Origin: Bradyrhizobium ivorense
GTDB lineage: Bacteria; Pseudomonadota; Alphaproteobacteria; Rhizobiales; Xanthobacteraceae
NCBI RefSeq assembly: GCF_900696085.1
Contig: NZ_CAADFC020000004.1
Span: 1,062,985 to 1,126,984, forward strand
Length of the DNA stretch: 64,000 bases
Direction of reading: 5' to 3'
Shown here: positions 36,331 to 45,544 of the stretch, piece after piece
Position numbering within the stretch: position 1 is the first letter of the stretch
Layout: the number at the start of each line of letters is the position of its first letter
Program-made: the position numbers and the translations under genes
Notes under the pieces: model-generated
Database searches by the model: none
What the model was told of the DNA's origin: nothing
The model's input: the letters and a program-made list of their open reading frames with translations, nothing else

Positions 36331-37833
36331 ATGTCACTCTCCATCACCAGCAGCGTGAGCAACCGTAGCGCGGCGCGCGGGCTGATGCCGCTGTGCGCGG
36401 GCGTCGGCGCGTATCTGTTCTATCTGGCGGCGGGCGAAATCCTGCTGCGCGATTCCGACACGATGTGGCAGATCAAGGTCGGGCAATGGATCCTCGACCA
36501 CCGCGCGATGCCCACCACGGACGTGTTCTCGTTCACGCGCTACGGCGAACCGTGGATCTCGAGTTCGTGGCTGTCGCAGGTGCTCTACGCGCTCGTCTAC
36601 GGCGGAGACTGGGCCGGCCCGGTGATCATCTCGTCGATGGCGATCGGCGCGACGGTTGCGATCTTCCTGCATCTGCTGCGCCCGTATTTCGATCCGGCGC
36701 GCGCGTTCCTGATCGCGGCGCTGGCGCTGCTGCTGTCGACCATCCATTTCTTCGCGCGTCCGCATGTGCTGGCGCTGCCGGTGCTGCTGATGTTCATCGG
36801 CGGGCTGATGGCGGCCGCGGATCGCCGCTCCTCTCCATCTTGGTGGCTGCTGCCGCTGATGACGCTGTGGGCCAATCTGCATGGCGGCTTCGTGCTCGGC
36901 CTGGCGCTGATCGGGCCGATCGGACTTGAGGCGGTGTGGAGCGTGGAGCGCAGCCAGCGTCGCGAGCTCGTGATGCGCTGGGGACTGTTCGGCCTGGCCG
37001 CACTCGCCGCGAGCTGCATCACGCCCTATGGCTGGGGCAGCCTGCTCGGCGCGATGAAGATCATGAGCCTCGGCAAGCTGCTCACGCTGATCGGCGAATG
37101 GATGCCGGCCGATTTCAGCAAGTTCTCGTTCTTCGAAGCCACGCTGCTCGGCCTGATCGGCGTTGCGTTCTATCGCAAGCTGACGCTCTCGGTGCCGCGG
37201 ATCCTGCTGCTGCTCGGCCTGATCTGGATGGCGCTGACCCATGTCCGCAACATCGAGGTATTCGCCTTCATCGCGCCGCTGGTGCTGGCGAAACCGATCG
37301 CCGAGCAATGGGGCACGGCGGAGCCCGCCGAGCCGCGCTTCGGCGAAGCGCGCGCGCTGCCGGTCGTCACGATTCTCGCGGCGATCGCGATCGTGATCGG
37401 CGCATGGGTAACGACCACGATGTTCGTGGCGCAGCATCACTTCAAATTCCTGCCGAGCTTCGAGCCCGCCGCGGCGGTCGACGTGCTGCAGCAGCAGAAG
37501 GCGCACCGCGTGTTCAGCACCGCGCCGTTCGGCGGCTACATGGTCAGCCGCGACATGAAGGTGTTCATCGACGGCCGCGCCGAGCTGTATGGCGAGCAGT
37601 TCGTGCTCGACTATTACGACGCGCTCGACGCCAAGAACCTCGGCGAGTTCCTGGCGCTGCTCGACAAGTACAACATCGACGCCACGCTGCTGGGCGCGAC
37701 CTCGCCGGCCGGCTACGCGCTGGATCACCTCAAGGGCTGGAAGCGGCTGTACCGGGACGACGTCGCCGTCATTCACGTCCGGTCGGATGAGGCGAAGGGG
37801 AGCACGCTTCCGGCGGCTGAGAACGTGAAGTAG
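36331..37833 (+). CDS. Polytopic membrane protein, possible GT-C-type glycosyltransferase-like
   Basis: 500 residues, about ten membrane helices. After the first helix comes RDSDTMWQIKVGQWILDHRA, then TTDVFSFTRYGEPWISSSWL. This acidic-then-aromatic first periplasmic loop is seen in GT-C lipid-linked sugar transferases, but the similarity is only at pattern level. HFFARPHVLALPVLLMFIGG and WANLHGGFVLGLALIGPIGL are other helices. A soluble C-terminal domain (about 390-490) contains HRVFSTAPFGGYMVSRDMKV and FIDGRAELYGE. Function is not established. Confidence 0.8.
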   Translation: MSLSITSSVSNRSAARGLMPLCAGVGAYLFYLAAGEILLRDSDTMWQIKVGQWILDHRAMPTTDVFSFTRYGEPWISSSWLSQVLYALVYGGDWAGPVIISSMAIGATVAIFLHLLRPYFDPARAFLIAALALLLSTIHFFARPHVLALPVLLMFIGGLMAAADRRSSPSWWLLPLMTLWANLHGGFVLGLALIGPIGLEAVWSVERSQRRELVMRWGLFGLAALAASCITPYGWGSLLGAMKIMSLGKLLTLIGEWMPADFSKFSFFEATLLGLIGVAFYRKLTLSVPRILLLLGLIWMALTHVRNIEVFAFIAPLVLAKPIAEQWGTAEPAEPRFGEARALPVVTILAAIAIVIGAWVTTTMFVAQHHFKFLPSFEPAAAVDVLQQQKAHRVFSTAPFGGYMVSRDMKVFIDGRAELYGEQFVLDYYDALDAKNLGEFLALLDKYNIDATLLGATSPAGYALDHLKGWKRLYRDDVAVIHVRSDEAKGSTLPAAENVK

Positions 37834-37855
37834 CTCAACTACACCGCTGCCTACC

Positions 37856-37982
37856 CGTCATCCTGAGGTGGCCGCTTCTTCAGCGGCCCTCGAAGGATCG
37901 ACGGCCACCGGCGGGGCCGTGCATCCTTCGAGGCTCGCCCAGCAGCGCAATGCGCTGCAAGGCTCACACCTCAGGATGACGG
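37856..37982. repeat. Interspersed palindromic repeat (CGTCATCCTGAGGTG family)
   Basis: It starts CGTCATCCTGAGGTG and ends CACCTCAGGATGACGG, with inner arms CCTCGAAGGATCGACGG and CATCCTTCGAGG. A second copy lies at 58604-58711. It occupies the gap between convergent genes and may serve as a terminator. Confidence 0.85.
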
Positions 37983-38007
37983 TGATAGATTGATTGGGTC
38001 GTCCCCC

Positions 38008-39207
38008 TCAATTCCCCGTCTGCAATTCGCCAAAACGGTCCCAATTCTTGCCGTTGAAGCGCATGAACTGCATCTGGTCGACCGGCACATGATCGGTCGG
38101 CGAGGTGTTGACCTTGATGCCCGGCAGCAGCATCGGCAATTCCAGGTCCTTGATCGCAAAGGCCTGCTTCAAGATGTTCTCGGTCGAGAGGTCGTTGCCG
38201 CAGGCTTTCAGCACCGCCTCCAGCGCCATCGCGCTGTTGTAGGCGTTGACGTAGTTGGTGTCGTGCTGGTCGCCGTCGGGCACGTATCTGGTCATGAACT
38301 CGCGCCAGCCCTTCATGCCGGGATCGTCGGTCCAGGCCGGGTCATCGGGGTCCTTCACATAGGCGGTCGAGATGATGCCGGTGCCGGCCTCGACGCCGGC
38401 GGGCTGCATCACGGTCGAGATCCACACCGCAGTGTTGGACAGGAATGTCAGCGGCCGCCAGCCGATCTCGTAGGCTTTGCGGATCGACTGCGCCGCGAAT
38501 TTCGGCGTCGCCGCGATCACGAAGACGTCGGCACCGGAGGCCTTCAGTTTCACGATCTGCGAATCGATGGTCGGGTCGGTGATCTCGTAGGTCGCGACCG
38601 TGACCAGCGCGTCGTATTTCTCGCCCAGCACGTCCTTCAGGCCGGCGAGATAGTCGCGGCCGTAATCGTCGTTCTGCGCGATCACCGCGAATTTGGCGTT
38701 CGGAATCTTCGCCAGCGCGTAGCGCGTATAGAGCCGTGCCTCGTAGCGGAACGGCGCCTGCACGCCCATCGTCGCCTGCGGAAACTGCGCGATATCGCCG
38801 AATTTCGAGGCGCCGGACGCCAGGAACAGCTGCGGGATGTTCTTGCTCTGCAGATATTTTGCGATCGCGGTGTTATGCGCGGTGCCGATCGAGGAGAAGA
38901 TCAGCGCGACCTCGTCGCTCTCGACCAGGCGGCGGGTCTGCTCCACCGTCTTCGGCTGCGCGTAGGAATCGTCGAGCGAGATGAAATTGATCTTGCGCCC
39001 GTTGATGCCGCCCCGCTCGTTCAGCATTTTGAAATAGCCGACCTCGCCCTTGCCGAGCGCCCCGAACGCCGACACCGGTCCGCTGTAGGGCATGGTCTGG
39101 CCGATCCTGATTTCGGTTGCGGTGACGCCGCGCATCTCGGCGGCGTGCGAGGCGGCTGATAGCAGCAGGAATGAAACGGCGATCAGCCCACCAAATGCGT
39201 TGCGCAT
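38008..39207 (-). CDS. ABC transporter substrate-binding protein, branched-chain amino acid (LivK) type
   Basis: 399 residues with a Sec signal peptide (GLIAVSFLLLSAASHAAEMR). The mature part begins GVTATEIRIGQTMPYSGPVS, typical of type I periplasmic binding proteins. FGALGKGEVGYFKMLNERGG and AQNDDYGRDYLAGLKDVLGE follow. It delivers branched-chain amino acids, amides or aromatic compounds to an inner-membrane permease not present in the window. Ligand unknown; bradyrhizobia have dozens of paralogues. Confidence 0.93.
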   Translation of the reverse strand: MRNAFGGLIAVSFLLLSAASHAAEMRGVTATEIRIGQTMPYSGPVSAFGALGKGEVGYFKMLNERGGINGRKINFISLDDSYAQPKTVEQTRRLVESDEVALIFSSIGTAHNTAIAKYLQSKNIPQLFLASGASKFGDIAQFPQATMGVQAPFRYEARLYTRYALAKIPNAKFAVIAQNDDYGRDYLAGLKDVLGEKYDALVTVATYEITDPTIDSQIVKLKASGADVFVIAATPKFAAQSIRKAYEIGWRPLTFLSNTAVWISTVMQPAGVEAGTGIISTAYVKDPDDPAWTDDPGMKGWREFMTRYVPDGDQHDTNYVNAYNSAMALEAVLKACGNDLSTENILKQAFAIKDLELPMLLPGIKVNTSPTDHVPVDQMQFMRFNGKNWDRFGELQTGN

Positions 39208-39306
39208 CGGCCTCCCCTCCCTTGTTCTTCGTTGCCGCGCTTCTCAGACGACGCGGAGGTGCCGCTCAGCGGCTTGAGGCGAGGATGCCATACCGGCCGC
39301 CGGTCA

Positions 39307-39339
39307 CAAAATACAAAAGCCCGGCTCGAGGCCGGGCTT
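39307..39339 (-). terminator. Terminator downstream of ftsH
   Basis: AAGCCCGGC (39317-39325) and GCCGGGCTT (39331-39339) with a five-base loop. Read on the minus strand it is followed by TTGTATTTTGTG, a U-rich tail. It lies about 33 bases after the ftsH stop. Confidence 0.85.
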
Positions 39340-39371
39340 CTGCAAACTGCTCTGCGGGAGCACGCCGGGCT

Positions 39372-41294
<1,923 letters not shown>

Positions 41295-41550
41295 GGTCTT
41301 CCTTCGTGGTCGCGCGGATCGCGGCCTCTCCTATCCTTGGGCAGGCTCTGTGGGAATCCCCAGGGAATCCATCCCGTCGCTGCATACAATTTAGGTGCCG
41401 CTGGGGTCGATGCCAAGGGAACCACACATGACTATTTACCGCATCCTAGCGCGATTCCCGGTCAAATAATGGCGCAAAACCCTGTGTTTTCCGGGGGTGG
41501 TTAAGCCTCTTTGCCGGATTATGACAGCGATTGAACCAATCCAATCCGGC

Positions 41551-42576
41551 TCAGCTGGAACGCGCCCGGCGCGGCGGCGCCGGCTCGACCCTGATGCGGC
41601 CGCGGGCCACGCTGATCACGGCCCCGGCCAGGGTCTGTTTTAGCCTGTTTGGCTTGGGCCGACGATCCGCCAAGGTCAGATCGAGGGCCTCGAGCAACGT
41701 TTCCACCTTGCCGAGCTCGGCAGGCCCTTCATGTCCGGTCCGGTCGATCGCCCGTTTCAGAAGACGAAGACGGATCTCCTCCGGCATCGCCGCGAACAGG
41801 GAGGCGTCGAAACCGGCGCCGTCGCCGTCCTTCAACGCGAGGTAGCGCTCGGCGCCGTCGACCAGCACCTCGACGGCCGCATTGGCCCGCGCCAGCCGCG
41901 CGGCGAGCCGCGCCAGGTTCCGCGCGTCGCCGCCCTCCTCCGCCAGCGCCGGCATCAGCGCGCGCAGCCGCGGGCGCGTGAAGGCCGGATCGCGATTGGT
42001 CGGATCGTCGGCAAAGCCGATGCGTGCCCGCTGCAGCGTTGCGACCAGCTGCGCCTTGGAAACATCAAGCAGCGGCCGCGCCAGCCGCACGCCGTCGCGC
42101 TCGGTCTCGCGCGCCATCGCCGCGAGGCCCGCGATGCCGCTGCCGCGCAGCATCCGCATCAACAGCGTCTCGGCCTGGTCGTCGCGGGTATGCGCGGTGA
42201 GGATGTGGGTCGCGCCGTGCTTGCGCGCGGCTTGCGTCAGCAAGCGGTAGCGGGCCTCGCGGGCCGCCGCCGGCACTCCGGTCTTCGGCTTCTTCCCGGT
42301 CCAGCGCAGCGTGTGATGCTGCAGATCGAGGCTTTGCGCCAGCCGCTTGACGTCGCGCGCCTCGCGGGCGGCCTCGGGGCGCAGGCCATGATCGATCGTC
42401 ACGGCAATCAGCCGCGGCCCGCGCGACAGGGCGCGCCGCCAGCGCGCCGCCAGCCACATCAGCGCTACCGAATCCGGGCCGCCCGATACCGCGAGCACGA
42501 TCGCCGGCGCGGACGCGAGGCCCGTGAACAGGCGCTTGGCGTCCCTGGCCGGGATGGCGGATGGAGCGTCGGGCAT
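41551..42576 (-). CDS. tilS: tRNA(Ile)-lysidine synthase TilS
   Basis: 341 residues. The PP-loop ATP-pyrophosphatase motif is VLAVSGGPDSVALM. THILTAHTRDDQAETLLMRM and GIAGLAAM follow as in TilS. It adds lysine to C34 of tRNA-Ile (CAU), an essential decoding step. It lies between cpoB and ftsH, the usual rhizobial order. The C-terminal domain is short compared with E. coli TilS, as in many alphaproteobacteria. Confidence 0.95.
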   Translation of the reverse strand: MPDAPSAIPARDAKRLFTGLASAPAIVLAVSGGPDSVALMWLAARWRRALSRGPRLIAVTIDHGLRPEAAREARDVKRLAQSLDLQHHTLRWTGKKPKTGVPAAAREARYRLLTQAARKHGATHILTAHTRDDQAETLLMRMLRGSGIAGLAAMARETERDGVRLARPLLDVSKAQLVATLQRARIGFADDPTNRDPAFTRPRLRALMPALAEEGGDARNLARLAARLARANAAVEVLVDGAERYLALKDGDGAGFDASLFAAMPEEIRLRLLKRAIDRTGHEGPAELGKVETLLEALDLTLADRRPKPNRLKQTLAGAVISVARGRIRVEPAPPRRARSS

Positions 42577-42628
42577 CGCAGAACCAGCGTGTCACGGGAG
42601 GCCGGATGCGGCCTCCCCGCTGACTGGT

Positions 42629-43672
42629 TTAGCACTTCACGCGCTTCTGCTCGCGGTCAACCGCGGCTTTGACGCCGCCGGAGGCGCGCGGATATTTCCG
42701 CGTCACTTCGCCGAACGCGGCGCAGGCGGCTTCCTTTTCCTTCAGCGCCGCCAGCGACTGGCCGAGCCGCAGCAACGAGTCGGGCGCCTTCGCCGATTTG
42801 TCGAACTTGGTAGTCACGCCGAGGAAGGTTTCCGCGGCGTCGCGATATTGCTGGCGCTGGAAATAGCTCTCGCCGAGCCAGTATTGCGCGTCGGCGGCGA
42901 GCGGATCGCTCGGATACTTCTGGGCGAAGTTCTTCATCGTCTCTTCGGCCAGCGCGTAATCCTTGCGCTGCATGTAGCCGATGCCGAGGTCGAACTCGTC
43001 CTTCGGTGTCGCCGACGGCGGCAATGTGGTCAGCGCGGCGCTGGCGCCGGGCGGACGCTGCGGGCTGGCATTGCCGAGGTCGAGCGGTTCGCCCGCGCCA
43101 CGGCCGCCGGGCGCGCCGACCGCGGCATCATTGGAGATCGGCAGCTGGCCGCCGCCGAGCGCGCGCGGCGCGCCGGGCGCGTTCGGGTTCTGGTTCGGAT
43201 CGAAGGCATCGCCACGGCCGCCGCGGCGGCCGCCGGCTGCGGCCGGAGGCGCAGCCTCCTGCACGATCGGCGCGGGAGCGGCGATCTGCTGCTGGTCGTA
43301 ACCGCCCTGCGGCCGTCCATATCCCTGCTGCGGCTGGCCGTAGCCTTGCTGCGGGTAACCGGGCTGCTGCTGCGGATAACCCTGCGGTTGCTGCGCCGGC
43401 GGCGCCACCGCGACATTGGACGGACCCGCGGGCGGCTGGCCGGCGGCACCGGGCGGCTGGCCGCCGAGCTGGCGCAGCCGTTCCTCGAGCTGGCGGTTGC
43501 GGTACTGCAGCTCCTCGTTCTGCCCGGTCAGCTGCCGCAGCTGATTCTCGAGCCGCTGGATCCGCATTTCGTAGTCGCCGCCATCGTCGGATTGCGCAAA
43601 GGCCGGAACGGAAACGGCGAACAGCGCCGCGATCGCCGCGGCGGAGGTAAGGAATTGAAGTCTCGATGACAT
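42629..43672 (-). CDS. cpoB: Tol-Pal system protein CpoB (YbgF)
   Basis: 347 residues. A signal peptide (FLTSAAAIAALFAVSVPAFA) is followed by an N-terminal coiled coil (RIQRLENQLRQLTGQNEELQ), a long Gln/Pro/Gly linker (QQPQGYPQQQPGYPQQGYGQ), and C-terminal TPRs from about 225: LGIGYMQRKDYALAEETMKN, KYPSDPLAADAQYWLGESYF. CpoB couples murein synthesis to outer-membrane constriction in E. coli. ATG 43672 was chosen over an upstream extension because the signal peptide starts there. Confidence 0.95.
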   Translation of the reverse strand: MSSRLQFLTSAAAIAALFAVSVPAFAQSDDGGDYEMRIQRLENQLRQLTGQNEELQYRNRQLEERLRQLGGQPPGAAGQPPAGPSNVAVAPPAQQPQGYPQQQPGYPQQGYGQPQQGYGRPQGGYDQQQIAAPAPIVQEAAPPAAAGGRRGGRGDAFDPNQNPNAPGAPRALGGGQLPISNDAAVGAPGGRGAGEPLDLGNASPQRPPGASAALTTLPPSATPKDEFDLGIGYMQRKDYALAEETMKNFAQKYPSDPLAADAQYWLGESYFQRQQYRDAAETFLGVTTKFDKSAKAPDSLLRLGQSLAALKEKEAACAAFGEVTRKYPRASGGVKAAVDREQKRVKC

Positions 43673-43866
43673 TTTGCCCTGACGACGATATCGACGTGAA
43701 AAGCCGGTCACATTGAGGGACGGAGTACGCCGGAATTGTGACTGGCGCTTCAAATCCGGCGTGACTTCACGACATGGTTTAGTCGCGGCGCCGAAACAAG
43801 CAAGCAGCCAATTGCGCGCGGCGCCGTTCATCAAGATGACGGAGCCCAAGCCTTATTCCAGCCGGC

Positions 43867-43897
43867 CAAAAACAAAACCGGCGCCCAAAGGCGCCGG
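43867..43897 (-). terminator. Terminator of pal
   Basis: CCGGCGCC (43878-43885), loop CAAA, GGCGCCGG (43890-43897). On the minus strand it is followed by TTTTGTTTTT. It lies about 38 bases after the pal stop and separates pal from cpoB, implying a separate cpoB promoter. Confidence 0.88.
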
Positions 43898-43934
43898 CCG
43901 GAAACTGTCATCCAATGATCTCGCAACGATCGCG

Positions 43935-44417
43935 TCAGGAGCTCGCGTTGAGCACGGTGACGGCGCGGCGGTTCTGCGACCAGCAGGAGATGTCGTTGCA
44001 GACTGCGACCGGACGCTCCTTGCCGTAGGAGATGGTGCGCATGCGGCTCGGGTCGATGCCGCGCGAGGCGAGATAAGCGCGTACCGACTGGGCACGGCGG
44101 GCGCCGAGCGCGATGTTGTATTCGCGGGTGCCGCGCTCGTCGGCATGGCCTTCGATGGTGAAGGAGTAGCGGTTGTAGGTCTGCAGCCACTGCGCCTGCT
44201 TGTCGAGGGTCGCGGTCGCCTGCGGGCTGAGATCGGTCTGGTCGCTCTCGAAGAACACGCGGTCGCCGACATTGACCACGAAATCCTGCTGGCTGCCCGG
44301 GGCCGCGGCGCCCCCAATCGCGCCATTGGCGTCCAACGGATTCTTGTTGGCGCAGGCGCCCATCGACAGCGCCACCGCCAGAACCGCAACCAGCTTCAAA
44401 CCCTGGAGATAATTCAT
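43935..44417 (-). CDS. pal: Peptidoglycan-associated lipoprotein Pal
   Basis: 160 residues. The lipobox is LSMGAC, giving an outer-membrane lipoprotein. The OmpA-like domain has RVFFESDQTDLSPQATATLD, YSFTIEGHADERGTREYNIA and LGARRAQSVRAYLASRGI, including the diaminopimelate-binding Asp and Arg. Pal links the outer membrane to murein and TolB. ATG 44417 starts at the signal peptide. Separated from tolB by two unrelated genes, which is unusual. Confidence 0.97.
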   Translation of the reverse strand: MNYLQGLKLVAVLAVALSMGACANKNPLDANGAIGGAAAPGSQQDFVVNVGDRVFFESDQTDLSPQATATLDKQAQWLQTYNRYSFTIEGHADERGTREYNIALGARRAQSVRAYLASRGIDPSRMRTISYGKERPVAVCNDISCWSQNRRAVTVLNASS

Positions 44418-44471
44418 TCCCGGAGCCTCCACGCTCACGCTCTTCGTACTACCCAACCGGTCTACAGGGCG

Positions 44472-44562
44472 ATGGTTAAGCGAACGTTCCGTCAACCTTG
44501 ATGAGACCTTGCCGGACCCCATCAAATGCAAGCGAACCGCGAAAAGCGCCCCCGATGGTTAA
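44472..44562 (-). promoter_or_regulatory. Two TTAACCAT (CtrA half-site-like) octamers upstream of pal
   Basis: On the minus strand TTAACCAT occurs at 44479-44472 and 44562-44555, about 55 and 138 bases before the pal start. CtrA sites in alphaproteobacteria contain TTAACCAT or TTAA-N7-TTAA. No complete bipartite site is visible. Confidence 0.45.
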
Positions 44563-44669
44563 TGGGTGGCAAATGTGGCGCGATGGTGAAGAGATAGCAA
44601 GGTTTGCCGGAACAAGCGGGTCTTGCTGGGAAATCCGGCCCCGGGACCGATATCGCGAACGCGCGGCCT

Positions 44670-45404
44670 TTAATTGCTCGGCACGATCGACGGCCGTTCG
44701 ACCGGCGTCACGACCGGAGCCGGATAGATCTGGCGGCCGGTCCGGCGCTCGAACAGCATCCGCCGCTCGAAGGCGCTCGAGCGCATGATCGGAAACCGGT
44801 TCAGCACCTGCTCCCGCAGGTCGCGGAACCCGGACGCCATCAGCGCGACCTTCTTCAGGACGTTCGGAAACGCGCGCGGCTCGGCGATGGTCTGGTGCAG
44901 GAACACCCGGCGGTAGAATGCCTGATGCTCGGCGCGAACCACCGCCAGCCCGGTATCGGCGTTGAAGTGCTCGCAGGCCAGATAGGCCAGCCGCAGCGAC
45001 AGGTACGGAAGCTCGGGGAAGCGCTGGGCCTTGTCGGGGTCGGCAACGAAGCGCGCCGGGTCGATGAACACCTCGCCCTTGTCGAGACGGCCGTGCAGCA
45101 CGTCGCCGAACAATTCGGTGGCGTAGGACATCCGCCATTCCGAGGTCAGGACATGCAGGCGCAGCGAGCTGCAGAGTTCGCCGTCGACATAGATGCCGAA
45201 GATCCAGGCGTTCGGCGCGTCGTCATAGCGATCGCTGACGCGCTGCGACTCCGACGGGACGATCAGTCCGCCGTGCAAATACGCGCGATAGCGCATCAGG
45301 TAGAGTTGATCTTTGTCCTCGGGAGTTTCGATGAGCCGGTAGTCGATGCGATCAAATAGCCCCGCGCCGCGTATCGTTGGCGAAGTGCGCTCGGCTTTTG
45401 CCAT
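44670..45404 (-). CDS. N-acyltransferase of the FeeM/LuxI-like (autoinducer synthase fold) type
   Basis: 244 residues. The order of motifs follows LuxI/FeeM proteins: LMRYRAYLHGGLI (RxRAY), SDRYDDAPNAWIFGIYVDGE (acidic pair, then beta strand), CSSLRLHVLT (G/SSLRL), and EVFIDPARFVADPDKAQRFP. The mid-region LAYLACEHFNADTGLAVVRA continues the GNAT core. Such enzymes use acyl-ACP or acyl-CoA to acylate an amino acid or homoserine lactone. No LuxR-type receptor is near. It lies between the GGDEF-EAL gene and pal on the same strand, and is soluble. Substrate not determinable. Confidence 0.8.
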   Translation of the reverse strand: MAKAERTSPTIRGAGLFDRIDYRLIETPEDKDQLYLMRYRAYLHGGLIVPSESQRVSDRYDDAPNAWIFGIYVDGELCSSLRLHVLTSEWRMSYATELFGDVLHGRLDKGEVFIDPARFVADPDKAQRFPELPYLSLRLAYLACEHFNADTGLAVVRAEHQAFYRRVFLHQTIAEPRAFPNVLKKVALMASGFRDLREQVLNRFPIMRSSAFERRMLFERRTGRQIYPAPVVTPVERPSIVPSN

Positions 45405-45544
45405 TTGCTACCCTTACTCAGTTCCGAGCAACTACAACGAGTGCAAAGATTAACGGCTCCTTAACGAAATTGCAAAGCCTTAGAATTGTTAGGGTTAACC
45501 CCGCCGGCCGCGTCGCGACGAAGCTGCGATGGACGCCCATGTGT

